A DNA stretch of 64,000 nucleotides from Pyronema omphalodes (GCA_024516155.1 JAJJXM010000021.1:434001-498000), one strand, 5' to 3'. Counted from the first letter of the stretch, positions 30,847-44,821 are shown. A program made the numbers and translations. The notes: generated by a model not told the origin, from the sequence alone.

Positions 30847-32449
30847 TTAGTAAAGGTTTCCAGCTGGCACCGCCAAAAATATCGCAGTAAGAATAGCGGA
30901 ACCAACAGCCGCAATAATCAAGGACTGAACAGCTATCGTGTCTTGAATTTGTTGCAAGGCCGGTTCTTCGATGTATAATTCTTTATCAAAGATCTTGCTA
31001 AGTATGTTACGTTGGGCGTATTTATCAACCCAAGGCTATAGGAGTCGTCAGCATTCTTGTTCCCCAATTATTATCAAGAGTTAAAACTTACTTCATCTTC
31101 GTAGCTGTTCCTCTTATCCATCATACTAACATCAGTGCTCTCCGCACTACACTTTCCCTCACTATCCTTATCCTTATCCTTACACTCCTCATCCCTCCAA
31201 AGCTCCCAAGGACGAACATGTCGTCTATGGCGTCCATGAAGAACCACACACATTCCCTTCGTAGCAGCAAACAACGTCGAGCCTCCAGTCAACCAACCAA
31301 TCGCACCCATAACTCTCCAACCTCTATCAGCATGTCCCAGGGTAACCACAATGCTAGCAACAATTCCAGCAACGATACAGAACAATCCCAACCAAATTGC
31401 AAAGATACCACGAGCTTTATTTCCATTACAAATTGCCCAGCGAATGAAGTTGGGATGAGACTGGAAACGGAGAAGATCTTCGATATGAGCGTTGACTTCA
31501 CGCAAAGCCGAGGGATGGGTCGTTTGACGAAGAGCTTTTAGTGCGGCGGTACGATCACGGTCCGAAAGGTTGAGTTGACGAGGGGATCCCTCGACAATGT
31601 AAATAGCGATAATTCTAGAAATTTCATCACGGTAAGGTTGGACTGAGACTGGTTGAAATATCAGCACCTAACCATATCTCCGCCGGGAAGAAGGTTACTA
31701 ACATGGCTGCCATTTCTGGCCCGCATCAACACTCTCAAAAGCTTCAGCTGCAACTTGTTTGTAGTTTATTCCGACCAATGAGGAGTTTCCCATGGAGAAT
31801 TGCGGTATGCCAGCATCTCCGCATCCATTGGGAATTCCGGCGGATCCGGGTGGCGTAAGAAAGGGACTATGCTCAATTGGAGAGTTTCCGGCGGTCCATG
31901 CAGGTGCTGGTTCGGCTAATCCAACGGTCAAATGTGCTGCACTTTCAGCTGCAAAGGCGTTGTTGACAAATTGCTGAACTGAGCGGGCAGGTTTGGGTCC
32001 CGCCGGTTTGGGATGTGCGGGCTCTGGAAGAGGTAAACTTTCCGCTGAAGGATCATAAGGCGGCGAAAGTTTGAGCTGATGTGCGGGGAGCTTGTCAAAA
32101 CGCTCGCAATAATCTCTAAACCAAAGGTAGAACTGCAAGTTCTCGGCATCATGTTCCACATGTAACAAATAGTCCAAAAAGTCACGACAGGTAACGGGCT
32201 ATGTGGAAGATAAGCCTCTATTTGTTTATATAGGAGGGAAGACAAGCTTACTGGACAGGTTTTTCCGTTAACGATATTCTCAAAAGACAGCTGAACTGGG
32301 ACTCCGGCAACTCCATATTCTATATTTTTGTTTCCGGTCTTTGCTGTAACGAGCTCAATAACGCTGCCTGCCTGATTAAGGTCGGGGGGATTCTGGTTGA
32401 GATTCGAAACCGCAGCTGGACGACGGTATGTGAAGATATTGTAGACCAT
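30847..32449 (-). CDS. Rax1-like transmembrane RGS protein
   Basis: Four exons, 32449-32252, 32198-31703, 31648-31092 and 31035-30847, give 479 residues. Introns are GTAAGC...CATAG (phase 0), GTTAGT...ACCAG (phase 1) and GTAAGT...TATAG (phase 0). An RGS domain spans about residues 65-310: CRDFLDYLLHVEHDAENLQFYLWFRDYC at the front and HPSALREVNAHIEDLL...SHPNFIRWAI at the back, with a Pro/Ala-rich insert between. Three hydrophobic segments follow (about 312-334, 343-364 and 453-474), with the terminal VPAGNLY. This RGS plus three-helix layout is that of yeast Rax1 and its filamentous relatives, linked to bud-site or polarity marking and G-protein signalling. I see no other polarity gene nearby. 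Confidence 0.9.
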
Positions 32450-33120
32450 CTTTTATGTCGGTCAGACAAGCCTCCGGAAGTTGTTCTTCTAGAAGGTTGT
32501 AATTGGAAACAGTGATGACTCGCTCGACGGATACTGGAGAGCGGCGGGAAGGAATGGATTTGTTAGAGAAGGCACGTAAAGAGTGGGACGGGGGGCATAT
32601 GATAAAGAATGGTCGCACTTGATAGAGCCCGATGTTCTGGACCTGGAACATGAACGGATGAGGCAAAAGTGATGTGCACTGCTCACTGCAGCACGGTTCT
32701 ACCAAAAGAAGGACCTGGGAGAAGGAAAGTAGCAGTAGGGTGCACAATGGCGCCCTTCCCGCCCATTGGGTAGTATTTAACGATGGCAAGGAGTTTGGTT
32801 TCTGCCAGGTCTGCCAGGTGCTGCTAGAGGAGTGCTGCCAGTGCTGCCAGGACAACGATTAACTTGCTTTTAGCTAGGGTAGTGGGGTTGATATATTTGC
32901 GGTTAGAAGCATATTATGTTAGCTGGAAGTCCGTCTAATTAACTTTAATAAGGTTAGACTACATCTTGTCTAACTTGCTTTTGACTAGGTAAAACAAAAG
33001 AAGCTGGGAGTTCCTGGCAAGCGTTGCTGCCTCAATATTTCTAGGTATCAAGCCAGTCGATATCTGGATAGAACGCCCAGGTATCATTCAGGCAATATCC
33101 GGTTAGAATAGTGAGATTAC
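32450..33120. other. upstream region of the Rax1-like gene
   Basis: Likely promoter and 5' UTR. Frames here, such as 32376-32855 minus, extend the first exon without homology and are not called. Confidence 0.5.
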
Positions 33121-33200
33121 TCGAAATCTGGCTAGGGTTTACAGTACTGCTAGTCGAAATTTGGCTAGGGTTTACAGTACTCCCAGTCAAAATCTGGCTG
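33121..33200. repeat. 33-bp tandem repeat, about 2.4 copies
   Basis: Units 33121-33153 and 33154-33186 share TCGAAAT.TGGCTAGGGTTTA and CAGTACT; a partial third unit follows at 33187. Confidence 0.85.
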
Positions 33201-36200
33201 GATACCGTTAGACAACATCAGTATGTAACTCTATATTCCCTCCATCCCGAATCCCTCCCCTCCCCTCCACCATCCCTCAGCTCCGACCATAACCCCTCCA
33301 CCCCTACCGCACTCTATTCCCTCCTTCATCATCCATGGCCTACGGTGTCCCAAGTCCCTACACAGCTTGGCCTCCTCCTCCTCTTCCTCCTCCCCCTCAC
33401 CTTCCCCACTTCTCTCTCATCTTCAATCCCAGAAGCCTCCCGCAGTCTATCGTCCATCAATCGCAACATGGGTTTTTGATAGCAGCCCGATCTGACAATG
33501 ATCTACAACATATTCCGACGGCGTGTTGGTATGTCAACTACCAGCATGTATGTAGTGCGGTGAGCGCGAATACATAACGTAAAAGGTGAGTCCCGGACGC
33601 TTCAGGAATGTGGCTTTGTGGTGTTCCCTCTCGAGTTTCTCCAGCCTGGACTATCAAACATATCAGTTTGGGTTACAGTCCTGGTTGGTTCTCGTGGCTG
33701 GCTGAACCCAAGGGTGAACCCAAACTCTCCGTCCGCCTTCCGCCTTCCTTCGGCCGTCGATATCTAGCCTGCTGGGCATATACAGGGGCTGGGATGGGAG
33801 CACACAACGCAGGACAACCAACGGTGCTGGAGCAAAGATCCGCCCCAAGTTTCTCCACGAGGATCTAATTTGCACCTGAGCCTAGGTGAACCACATTTGC
33901 TGGCCATGACGTCAAAATGGAATAGAAATAGAACCTAAGAACACTGCTAGAGAGCTCAGCTCAACTAGTCTCAACGCAGCTTTAGAGTTTGCAGCTTCAA
34001 TTTGTTCCCCCCTGCATACAAATCTCCAGAGGAAGGGTGTTGGGGGCCCTGTCTCCGTACGACCGTCATAGAAAGTAGATACTGTAACCGCTCTTTTTCT
34101 CGCTATCAAGGAGCGAAGTCCGGGTTGAAACTTTATTTCTTACAGACGAAGCGTAGAAACAACGGAGACTCGCATAAGGCGCGCCCAGACGTCTGTCAGT
34201 AGTACTCTAGTGGTGAATCGGCTGGTCGATCAGCGGCGTCGGAGGGCAGGAGTATTTCTCCAATCTCGTCACGGGTAGGTTAAGAAGCAAAAAATGCACA
34301 TATTGGTCTCATCGCAGTGCACTTTAATGCACGCTCCTAATTTGAGGTTTGGATGCAGGAAAAAAATACGAAAGTCCCAAAAAACAAAACGTCTAGGATC
34401 GTGGTTAACCGATTCCGGAAGAGAGCAGTAGAGATTTATTTGCTGCGTGGCTGCAGACTGGGGTATTGGTTGGCTGGCCGACTGCATTTCGGGTCGTTCT
34501 CGTTACGAAGCAGTCGAGTCCTCCACATGCGGATCCGAGACAGATGTTGGCGAAGATGTTTGTACAGCACAAATATATGTAGCAAAACGCTGGACGATCC
34601 AGCGAGCCAACTGAGCCTGTTAGTTGGGCAGTGTGTCTCCCAATCCCTTCAAGCGTGTGTTCCCGTAAGTCCTGTCTCTTCGACTCTCTCCAACACTCCG
34701 TCGACTACCCGACAACTATTTCCACCCCCAACTATCGATCTGTCACCCCGATTGGAGAAACGACCCTCAATCTCAATCATCGTCGGATACGGGTTGGATT
34801 CATGTTGCTCCGATGCGAGGGGCCAGTCTGTATTTCGTTTCTGTGGAACTATCGAGGTGGAAGATTGCGTTGAATGGAGGGGATGGTGGTTCGGTTGTAC
34901 CGACGGCTTTCTGCACTTCCCCGCGGGCGATGTCTCGTGCTAAACCTATCTAAGCTACTATTGGCAATACCAAGCCTTTTTCAGGCCCCAGCCAAGCATT
35001 TATCAAGCCTTTTTGATGACGCTCATTTCTGCTGCCGTTTTGACAAGTGTGCGTTAGCTGCAAACGTCAAAATCGGGGACCCAGGTTTTGTCTCTCTCCC
35101 CTTCCCCTTCGCCTTCAAAAGTTCCGATGTTCTTTCCAGAAGAGACCGGGCGTCAACTCCCAAGAAACCAAGCTATCACTTAGCACGGCTCTTGCAATGC
35201 AGACCCGAATATAGCCCGAAAAGGTATGTACTGGCGTCAAGGCAGTGCGCCGTCCAAGGCGCTCTCCGCCGATATCAATATCAAATCTCGATACACAGTA
35301 TCACGTACCTCGGCAGTAGAAGTCCTCAAGGAACTCACAAGCTGGCCAGGATGGATGGAAAAACCCAGCTTTTACGCATTTTTTGGTTTCACTGGCCTTG
35401 GCCCCGACTTTCATTGGCTGGATGGTTTTTATCTCTCTGGCGCCAGATGGATTTTTTGACTCCGAGCTGGATGGCAGTGAGAGATAGAACTAAAACTGAG
35501 CCTAAAAACCTTACCGAAATTACCTTGAGAGCATAACTAGTTAACTGATGATGCTTTGGTTACCGCGTTCAATTGGGCATGAAACTGTTTCTATCTGAGA
35601 TATAATGACAGTGGGGTTCTCCAACAAAAATCATGTAATACACATCCATCCCAACCAGCTCAGCCAGCTCGTTAATCCCTTAAGAATCACTGATCCATGT
35701 TGTAAGTCATTTACAACCAAGGCGGAGAATAAAAGGAATCCATCATGTGATGAAATCCGACCGAAACCTCCAGAATGTGACGAATGTGAATGAACCTGGC
35801 TCATCAACAACCCCTCATTCCAATCCGTCCCAATACCAATCCCGCCGAGCAGAAGGGGTTCTCAACGGCCTCACGACAGCAGCTTGCGACCCCCGTCTGT
35901 GCATTGTCCCTGCGTCAGAACAGTAAGGTCCCGAATCTCAAACAGAACCAATCCACGGCGCGTGTGAGACATCATAGTAGAAGATACGGCTACCCAGATC
36001 ACCACGTTTGAATTTTGCCTGAAGACAGAAAAAAAGGTGCACGGACTCAATCATGGGGAGAAGTAATTGCGGTGTGTAGAATGGTCAAAGCCCCTCCAAA
36101 TAGAAGCTTCGGACCGATAACAAGACATTTAGAAAGTTCTGAGTCAAGCTGGTTGAGTTCTGTCGAGACGGCGCGTTTGATTTTGTGGATGTGGCTTGCA

Positions 36201-39200
36201 TATGGTGCAATATAGTTCGGCGGTGAAAGAGATGGGTGGTGGCAGGGGTGTATTTTGGCGTCATCAAGTGCGATGTCAGAGATGCTGGTTCGCATGACAG
36301 GTGCAAATCTAGAGTTAATCGGGGCAAGGCAGCTGCCAGCTGCTGGCCAGAGAGATGTCCAAACGAATCAATCAGCACTGACGATTTTCTAAAAACACTC
36401 TCAAGAATTAAACTGGTCTAGCCCAGTCCCTTGAAGTATTTGTATAATCTCACTGAGACATACCCAAGCACTCGCGATTCGAAACATTGTGAATCATAGC
36501 GGTCGAGGTTTCATCAAACCTTTTTTATACTACTGTTCACTTGGAGAAGCTTCAAAAAGGCAGCTGAAAATGACATCATAAGCTATCGCTGGGCAGTATC
36601 CGTAGCTTCTCCGGAGAAATGGAAGATGTGGCTTTAAAGTAATCCCACGAGAACGGATTCGATTCCCACGCGAGCAGCGACATATGTCAACACAATTGGA
36701 CCGCATGTATGTATGCTCATTACAAACACGCATAATTCTTTCAGCCACTTGGCAAACGCACTGTATATGCGATAGTTATTTACAACGGAGCTATATATAC
36801 GCACTCACGGGGATCTTCGTAAACAAACTAGCCATCGCCGGGTACACTCTACTGTTTGTAAATTGTGTGGAATAAATTAGGAGTGACTTTATGGCGTAAC
36901 GTTAACCCCCACTGTCATCAATTTCGATGCACACACCAATTGATGAATAAGTCACAGGCTTGTTATGCGGCAATCCAACCGCATGGACGGGCCCACCATT
37001 ACCAAAGAAACGGCCCCCACCCCTTACCCGCCACCAATCTGATTACTACTTTTTTGCCTACAATCTCTCATAACGGCCCCACATGGGTCATAACTAACAA
37101 ATCCCTTTGGTAAGCTTCTACCGACGGATCTTTGATACCTAGGGTAACGCCGACAGTCCAAGACAAAATATCCCACCCGCCTTCGGCTCTAACCGCAATG
37201 TATTATAATAGAAGAATCGCGGAAGAGTGTAGTACTAGCATTCAATTGAACCGGAATAAAGTTCCTAGCAGCAACAATTATTCTCACCGCCGGGCCGGAG
37301 CAATAATCTGTTCCAGAAAAGCAAGAAAAGACTTTTAATACAGCCGCAAATGCCGAAAGAAGACTTCCATTTACGGTATGCTACATCAGGAATGCCATTA
37401 CCCGCGTGGTTATATGTTGTGATGAGTTTGTATATATCTACCGAACCCCGTATTTTTCTCAATAACAAAGATTGGTAACTCGTGGAACCTACACCATATG
37501 TAGTATTCCAACTATTTTGATTGCTGCGCGGATGCACATGTCCGGGTACTCGAAGAACATCTGGTGGCTGGCATGCACAGTATTGCACTGGGATTTTGCG
37601 CATCAAGGGATCTCGCGATCCGTTAGTAATGTTAAACTCCTAGGCCTGCCTATCTACCGTAGTCTTGGAACTCAATTGAGGTTCATCACTGGTCACCAAG
37701 GGTTACCAAGCTCGATGAAGCTGGAAAAATATTGGGAAATATGATGAAATTGAGTGATCACATTGAACCTATCAAAGATTCATCAAAAACCCGGCAATTC
37801 TTTCCAGTCAATCACAGGCTAATATGAAATACTATCGGCTTTGACTTAGCGAATCCGTAGTATCTGTAGATCTTTTTTGGCCCCCGCTGTAGTCCCGCTG
37901 TAAGCGTGGTAGTCCCGCTGCAACTATAGAAAAGCAAAAGGGGTGATTGAAATTCTCCCTGCCAGTTTTGTTGAAGCTTCCCGCACGGAGTCTCAGCTGT
38001 TCGCTACTTGGAATTTTACAAGAGCTCGGCGAAGTACAGCGTAGCCAGCGAATCCGCGGAAACCAGAAAAGTACTAATCCATCAATACTAAGAGTTGCTA
38101 AGAAACTACTAAGCTTTCACTTTGGATTAAATGTTAAAATTATCCATCAGTTACTCTTAGGTGAAGTTAGTAACTGTCTCACTCCGCCAATGCGAAGCAA
38201 ATGATCCGGGGGAAATTCGGTGGGTTATTGCTACTAAGTATTTTTTTGTTACCAATGTACCCGCGCGTTTATAGACCCCGTAAGTTAAGGTTTACGGCGA
38301 TCTACACGCGGACATGTTACATCACTCATGCTATGCGTACCGGAATGGAGCCGGGTGTTAGCACTGACTGTATTACGGTCCGGGTGTGCGCCGGAAAAAG
38401 TGTAGGGGTTACATCGGGGGCAACTATACAGCCGGGAAATATTAGAATTCTTGTATATCTATTTGTAAATACCCCTATTTCCAGATTTTAGTTTAGGAAT
38501 GTGCTGTCCATGAGGGGGGTAGTTGAATAGTGAAATCTGGGTATGCAAACCACTACAGCGCCTGGTTTCTCATATCTCTCGGATGGGACACATTACTTTT
38601 GAACTCCAAAAATTAAAATCCAGGAAGCTATACATATATATAAAAACAATTGTAAATGGTGATATACAAAGCTCATGTTAATCTAATATTAATCGAGTTA
38701 CGCAAACGAGGAATATAACGGTGGGCCGTCGACGACACGGCACCATATATCACTCGCATAGGCTAGGGGTATACAAATCTCGGAGCCAACAACGGAAATA
38801 GGCAGGATGGGAGTCTATCAAGTCGGACAGCGATAATCTGACCGAAAGTTTTTGTTAAATTGGAAGCTATAAGAATGCAGGATTATCACTTCTGATACCA
38901 ATACCTTGTCTCGCGCCGGACCGAGGTCCCTGGAGTTGACCGAAGATAGAGTGATAAGTGGTGACGTTACTGAGCCGGAACGCTTTCGTAGGAACACTTG
39001 CATATGATGTTCGCAGGGTTTTTCTTAAAAGTAACCTTCTTAATAATTGTATCACATATGTAGGATATTTCTAGAATCATATTTCAAATTATAATACATG
39101 AATGGACTACGTCTGGCGACCCACATCGCGTGCGCCCTGGAAGCACTTCCCTGCGCACATCTCGGTTACCATGCGAGTACTCGATAGACTACGTAAAGCC

Positions 39201-41737
39201 ATTTCATGATCTGCCATAAAATTCTCGGAGTTATCGGGAAAGCTACCGTTTTTTAGTTTAGTCGCATAGAATTAGCCTGTAATTTTTTTTGTCTATGTTT
39301 TAAACGAAACGCAAGAAAGTGGAGTGTGATTTACTATGAATGTGAAATAAAATGGGGCTCAGACATAGCAGGGGTTCGGATAATGTTTAAGGCTTAGGGT
39401 ATATTCACTTTTTCTGATATCAACACTTCTACCGCCTAGAAGGTTTAGCTCTATCTAATTCCAAATAGTTGCTTGATCGGCACATTGTGAAATGCCAAGC
39501 GGCGCATGTTTGGCGGCAGTTGTGTCAGTCGAATACACGTGACTGGGCAGTGCTTCGTGCTACGAGATATAAAGACACGGTATCCAGCAGAGCTATTAAT
39601 ATAGCGAATGTGAATTACGATACCGAAACTATCAGCTGTCTTAGTAAGGGAAGTACCGAAGTGATAAAGATAAACGATTTGTGGTTGAAGCGATACTTGG
39701 AATTCTGGGGCGAACTGATGAAAGTAAAATTGCAATGGGACTGATAGAAATGATGAGGCGATACAAAATGAGCACTATCTGTATGGAATATCGGTACGGT
39801 CTTGGAATTTTCTGCGAACATACTAGGAAGCGTTGTTCGATTACAGGCCATGAAGAGTGATATGAAAATGCAATGAAAAGGCAATGAGATATTTATGATT
39901 TAATGATATTCAATAGTGAGAAATATCAAAGTTAATTTTCCGTCCTGAAATCGTGTAAAATAATCATCATTTTCACGCAGCCGATAATCGTTATCCACTA
40001 TGCGATACCTTCACGTCTCGTTGCTTCTGATCCCCAGCTTAGAGAGCTTCTCCGCTTCCATCCATAACTCCACCAAACTCAAAGATAGTTTTGTCGCCGA
40101 ACACAAGCACCGTAGCACCATCCAAATCCTCCAAAGCTACGCTGTAGCCAGATATATTATCTGTATCTGGACCGCCATTCATCAAGATCGTCTCCAGTCT
40201 CTGCAAGTCAAGGGCCAGCTTATTTGCCAATTCTCTGGGTTCATATTGCTCTTACGCTTCCTAAGTTTCTTCTTGTCGTTGCGTACACAATCCCTAACAA
40301 GTCAGACAAATATGGAAGAAATGGTTCAGAGGTTTCCTAATACTTCGGGACTATAGCGGGCGTTCTTTTTACTGATTGGTGGGTGTACGATCAAACGGTA
40401 TATCAAAATCGAGGAGCAGACTAACGTAGTTTCTATGTTGACAAAAAAGAGGGGTCCAAGGTCGAAAAACCAATTAAATTGGGAGAATGGGGAGAGACCG
40501 AGATTCTTGACGATAGTCCAGGACGGGCTCAGTAGTTCTTTCAGCTAGCAATATTGAAATTACGAGGTATTGGTATCTTCGGATCGATTGCTAATTAGCC
40601 GAAAAACTTCGAAAAACTCGCTCTTGATCATCCGGAAAGTGTCTAAAAGCAAAATCCACAAGAGTTGGTTAAAGATATTTCTCCGAAATTCTTTTGATTT
40701 GGACAAGGCCGACTATAGGGAAAAGGCAGGTATTGTATTGAAGACCCTTATTAGCTGCAAGTTACTGTAACTGCTTCTTTAGTTTATTTCGAGAAAGATG
40801 AATGGACTATCTGTTCCTTTGGTAGATATACATCTGGCTAGTAATACATGGGGTTAATGTATATTTGCTAGTGATACAGAACTTTGGGTGTCAATATGCT
40901 GATTTGATTCTGGTTGATTAACAGATATGGAACTTTTTGACGACGGAGACTGAATTTAACGTTAAAGATGAGCTTAAACCAGCTCTACGACCAATAATAA
41001 TAAATAAATCACCGACCGAGCAGAAAGATACCACGTTTAGAGCCGAGTCACAAGAGAACTTCCCGTAAGGCTATATCAGCGCTATAGCGACATTTTTCTA
41101 TTGCGCTTTACAGCAGACTGCTACTATAGATTATTTCGAATTCTTTATTCTCAACTCAGGGCGTCCCTGACCCAATTGCCTATATAACTGCAGAGTTACA
41201 AATTTTAGATCGATTGTTTGGTATTGTGTTATGTGGTAAAACGCAATAGAAAACGCTTTTCTATGACCTTATGGAAAGCTCTCGACTTCTGTAGCCTCTA
41301 TTAGGCATCGACTCTACTCTACCATTATCAGAAACTACTCAAACTTAAGGATCCAAGCAGACCTGATAATCCGGCGACATGAATACTGCCTCCTTTAATA
41401 TCACCGCCAAATAGTCAAATCTTAGAAACAGATGTAACCACCTGTTATTCTCACTCCACGCCAGTCATAATCGAATCCTCAGATCTCTTCAAGAACCGCC
41501 TTAACATCGGCTATCTTATCTTCTCAAGCTTCGCCTACAATTGTGGACGGTTCTCATTATTCAACGGAATGCCTTTGAGTGTCGTCAATGCTCATCTATA
41601 CGCTGTTGCTTGGAACTCCCACTCCCAGATTAAGCTTGAAGAAGTCTTGCAGAAGGTGTCGATTGAAACGCTCCCCTCGTACCTGCTGTGTTCCAAAAGA
41701 GATTATATTATCACACAGTTTGCTGTCACAAAAAGGT
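33201..41737. other. gene-poor region, no gene recognised
   Basis: About 8.5 kb with many short frames. The longest (34874-35536, 220 codons) shows no family features and is likely chance. On the minus strand at 40230-40039 a frame ending GGVMDGSGEAL has protein-like composition but also an open plus-strand shadow (40000-40356, starting MRYLHVSLLLIPSL), so neither is called. The region may hold decayed genes or transposons. Confidence 0.5.
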
Positions 41738-41810
41738 AGCCCCACGCGGGGGTCGAACCCGCAACCTTGAGATTAAGAGTCTCACGCTCTACCGATTGAG
41801 CTAGCGAGGC
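41738..41810 (-). tRNA. tRNA-Lys (CTT)
   Basis: Minus-strand cloverleaf: acceptor GCCTCGC/GTGGGGC (two wobble pairs), D loop CTCAATCGGTAGAG, anticodon stem TGAGA/TCTCA with loop CTCTTAA (anticodon CTT), T arm GCGGG-TTCGACC-CCCGC. No intron. A minus-strand T5 run (41734-41730) follows as terminator. Confidence 0.95.
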
Positions 41811-43317
41811 CTTGTGTAGCAGCGGCTAATAAAATATCTATACAAAATATTTAAGCTGGTGACTCGCATGTCTGGCGAATGATCACTCACGATCGATCAG
41901 TTTGAAAGTGCATGGGACCACGAAGGTGACGGAGATGCTGCGACTGGGGGGAGGTAAACATTTTTCTGTTCAGAAGTAGCAGGTTTTAGGTTTTATAGGC
42001 GCGTCAATGGCTGAGCTCAGGCTTGCCAGTTGTCGGATTACTCATAGACAAGTATTCGGAGTCAATATGTATAATGCTGACATTCGCAGGGCAATCCTAA
42101 AGGGAGAAATATGGGATAGAGCGAGGGGGGAAGTGGTGCATGGGAACAGGGGGAGCTTATTGTCCTGTTTGCACATCAGTTGTGTACAAAAGAAATCTGT
42201 GTCCTGCCGCAATATTGGATCGCCATTTGCGGTCCGGCCCGGTCCTAAGCGAAGACTGCACCAGACGGACCGACGTAGAGAGCTCTGTTTCCAGGGGAGA
42301 GCTGCATATCAACATTCAGCCGATTCAACGGAGCTCGTCGTTAGCACAAAAGCTTCACGGCTCCCATATAAACACTGTAGATATAAGGTCACATGATGCT
42401 ACATATAATTCAGTATCAATGCAAATATCTTTATACCTTGAATAATATTTAGAGTCATTATAGTGATAGTTAACTAAGTCGTCAAGGGAAAATTGGTATT
42501 TATTTCTCTTCAACTCATGTAAAAAAAGACGGCTTCATACGACGTCACTCGAATCTTGTAAAACGGAAAACAATGAGAATTCTAATTTTTTTTTGTTGTA
42601 GAACACCAGTCTTGTTTCTGAACCCCGTGTAAATTATACCGTCTGTTTTTGCTCTTTTCGACTGTAGTAGAGAGCAGTCGACGGTGAATTTTGCAGTCGG
42701 TCGAAGTCCGAGGTGCCGGACGGACCACCGATATGTGGACCAGTCCCGCTCGAACTCCAGACTGGACCGGTCAAACCGGTCTGACCATCCGGAACACTGG
42801 AATAAATATGCTGTGTGCGTATCGATGTTTCTCACAAATAATGCTGTTCTAAATCCCGAAACAGTCCGTAATGCTGCATACCAGGCTACATGCGCAGTAC
42901 CGAAAAGCAAATGAGGAATGGAAGAGAAGAGTTGAACAAGGTTACCGGTAGCGCTAAGCGGTCATAAGGACAGGGTTGCTGGTTTAGAGGGTAAATTTGG
43001 GCTCCGGGCCATATGTGGACCCTCCACCCGGTTATCAACAGGGCTTCTCCTCCTACTCAGATATTCAAAGCTCCACCTTTCCTCCACTACTGGTATCTGT
43101 CGTTTGTGCCTGATTATTGTTATTAACCCTCCATCAAAGTTGCTTGTTTATTACCTTTCTTCCGTGATAGACTACTTGATTGTTTGCATGATCCCCCTTT
43201 AAGATTTAAAATTGCGATACTAATAATCCCCTACAGACAACCCGAGACTTTACAAAACTTATGGAGATAACCACACTCATATCGTACTCTACAATTAAAG
43301 CAATATCAAAACGTCTC
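41811..43317. other. intergenic, no gene seen
   Basis: Only short frames. Around 42770 a small inverted repeat GACCGGT/ACCGGTC is present, embedded in GC-richer sequence (42660-42800) unlike its AT-rich surroundings; I cannot assign it. Confidence 0.5.
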
Positions 43318-43835
43318 TACCATGGTGCTTGGGAAGATCTGCCACCGAACATGATGGGTTACTGCTCTGACGATGCCGATAAGGAGGCAGATGGTGGGAA
43401 AGTTAGCAAAGAGTCTCCCTGATTCGACGGTGGCAGTCAACCTGGGCCCATAATCCGATACGACTTTGATACTTCGCTCGAGTAGCTAGTAATACTGAGG
43501 AATGTTATCCCATCTCGATGATCATTCATGTTTAGGAACATGATTCAAGGTTTAAGTTTCCTCCTGTGGTGTTTACAATCAGAACTACCCACATTGTGAA
43601 GCACAAGTTTACGCCTGTCTATCATTGATTCTACTCCCTTTACCGCCCAGGCAATTTCGAAACGTGTATCCATTGGATGTGGGAACGCCGACTACCAACC
43701 ATGATGGGTTACCGCTCTGACGATGCCGATATGGAGGCAGTGTTTGTGGGAAAGTTAGCAAAGGGTTTCACTGATTGGGAGGTGGTGGTTGACCTGGCCC
43801 TGACTATGATATGATAGAAAAGATTTCGCTTGAGG
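43318..43835. repeat. diverged direct duplication, offset about 350 bp
   Basis: 43350-43417 and 43700-43770 share ATGATGGGTTAC.GCTCTGA and TGGGAAAGTTAGCAAAG, and weaker similarity extends to both sides. The second copy has a short open frame starting MMGYRSDDADMEAV; the first is interrupted. They may be fragments of a decayed coding sequence. Confidence 0.7.
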
Positions 43836-44130
43836 GTATTAGGTTTCAATACACCCTAAGGGGTATCCCCACCGTCGGTGGGAACTTGGGAGAAGCCCGG
43901 TTTATCCGGTTAAAGCCCAAATATTATTCTTTGTTTTTCATTAAATTTGTTTGGTCCCTCTCATAACAGAAGTAATCATCCTACTTTGAGAAGAAGCGCG
44001 CCTTTTTTCGCATTTGGTTTGCTAATGTAACTGATGATGGCTTTATAATATTATCAACGTATTTAACGGCAGGAAGAATCCGGGATTAACATATTTCTCA
44101 AGTCAATACGAATTAAAGCCATTTAAATGT
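43836..44130. other. intergenic up to the third LINE copy
   Basis: No gene seen. Confidence 0.5.
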
Positions 44131-44144
44131 GAGTAATACATAAA
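44131..44144. repeat. target-site duplication of truncated LINE copy 3
   Basis: GAGTAATACATAAA is repeated exactly at 44822-44835. Confidence 0.93.
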
Positions 44145-44821
44145 TTTGGTTTGATTTGATTTGATTTTAATCATACACCGTCCGAGGCCTGTAAGGCCTA
44201 TGCGGGAATCTAAGTCCAGTTTTCCTGTCCTCGTGGTCGGAACCACCTAAAGAGGCTACCCTATCTCCTGCTTCCCGCGACGTCCCCCAAAAGTAAGTAA
44301 AATACAGAAAAGACAAAAATAAGAAACCCAACTCCCTGCCGAAACCTGCATAGTTCCCAGTATCATCTACTAATTTCCCTCCTGTAAAACAAAGAAAACC
44401 CCGTAAACATCAGAAAGGCAAGTAAAGAAAAAATTACAAATCATTGTCCAAACACCTGGTCCTCCCACCCGTGCCTATACGTATCTTCTGCCTATCTCCG
44501 TCGCAGCCAAAAATTCCAAGATCGCTTTCGTGAGCCGATCGTCCCTAAAAAGATCCACCACTTTCAGCATCCCCCTCGGCCGTCCCCCTCTCCCCCTTAT
44601 TCTATCCACCTCTTCTCGGAGCGATTTAAACTCGTTTTTCCATCTGGGACAATCTCCGAAGAGATGACCTCTGGTTTGGCGTTTGTCGGGCTGGCACCAC
44701 CAGCACCTGTCCGAGTCCTTCTTTTTGATGCGCACCAGGTGAGTACCAATGAGTGCGTGGCCGGAAGCAAGCTGGAGGAAAACAGCCGCCTTTTTTTTGG
44801 GTAGAGATACCAATTCTGGGC
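44145..44821 (-). mobile_element. 5'-truncated LINE copy 3
   Basis: 677 bp holding the LINE 3' UTR and the last part of ORF2. That part is still open and includes AAVFLQLASGHALIGTHLVR, the knuckle CWWCQPDKRQTRGHLFGDC and the end LEFLAATEIGRRYV. It is a relative, not an exact copy, of the full element. The 3' tail is (AAATC)4-like, and the conserved 3' stem-loop lies at 44185-44199. The exact 14-bp duplication shows insertion by target-primed reverse transcription. Confidence 0.93.

Noticed and set aside
34874..35536. 220-codon plus-strand ORF
   Set aside because: No domain, no coherent composition, and no splice or promoter context. Likely chance.
40000..40356. ORF starting MRYLHVSLLLIPSL that looks like a signal peptide, and its antisense partner 40039-40230
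   Set aside because: Both strands are open over the same bases, so composition alone cannot decide, and neither has a known domain.
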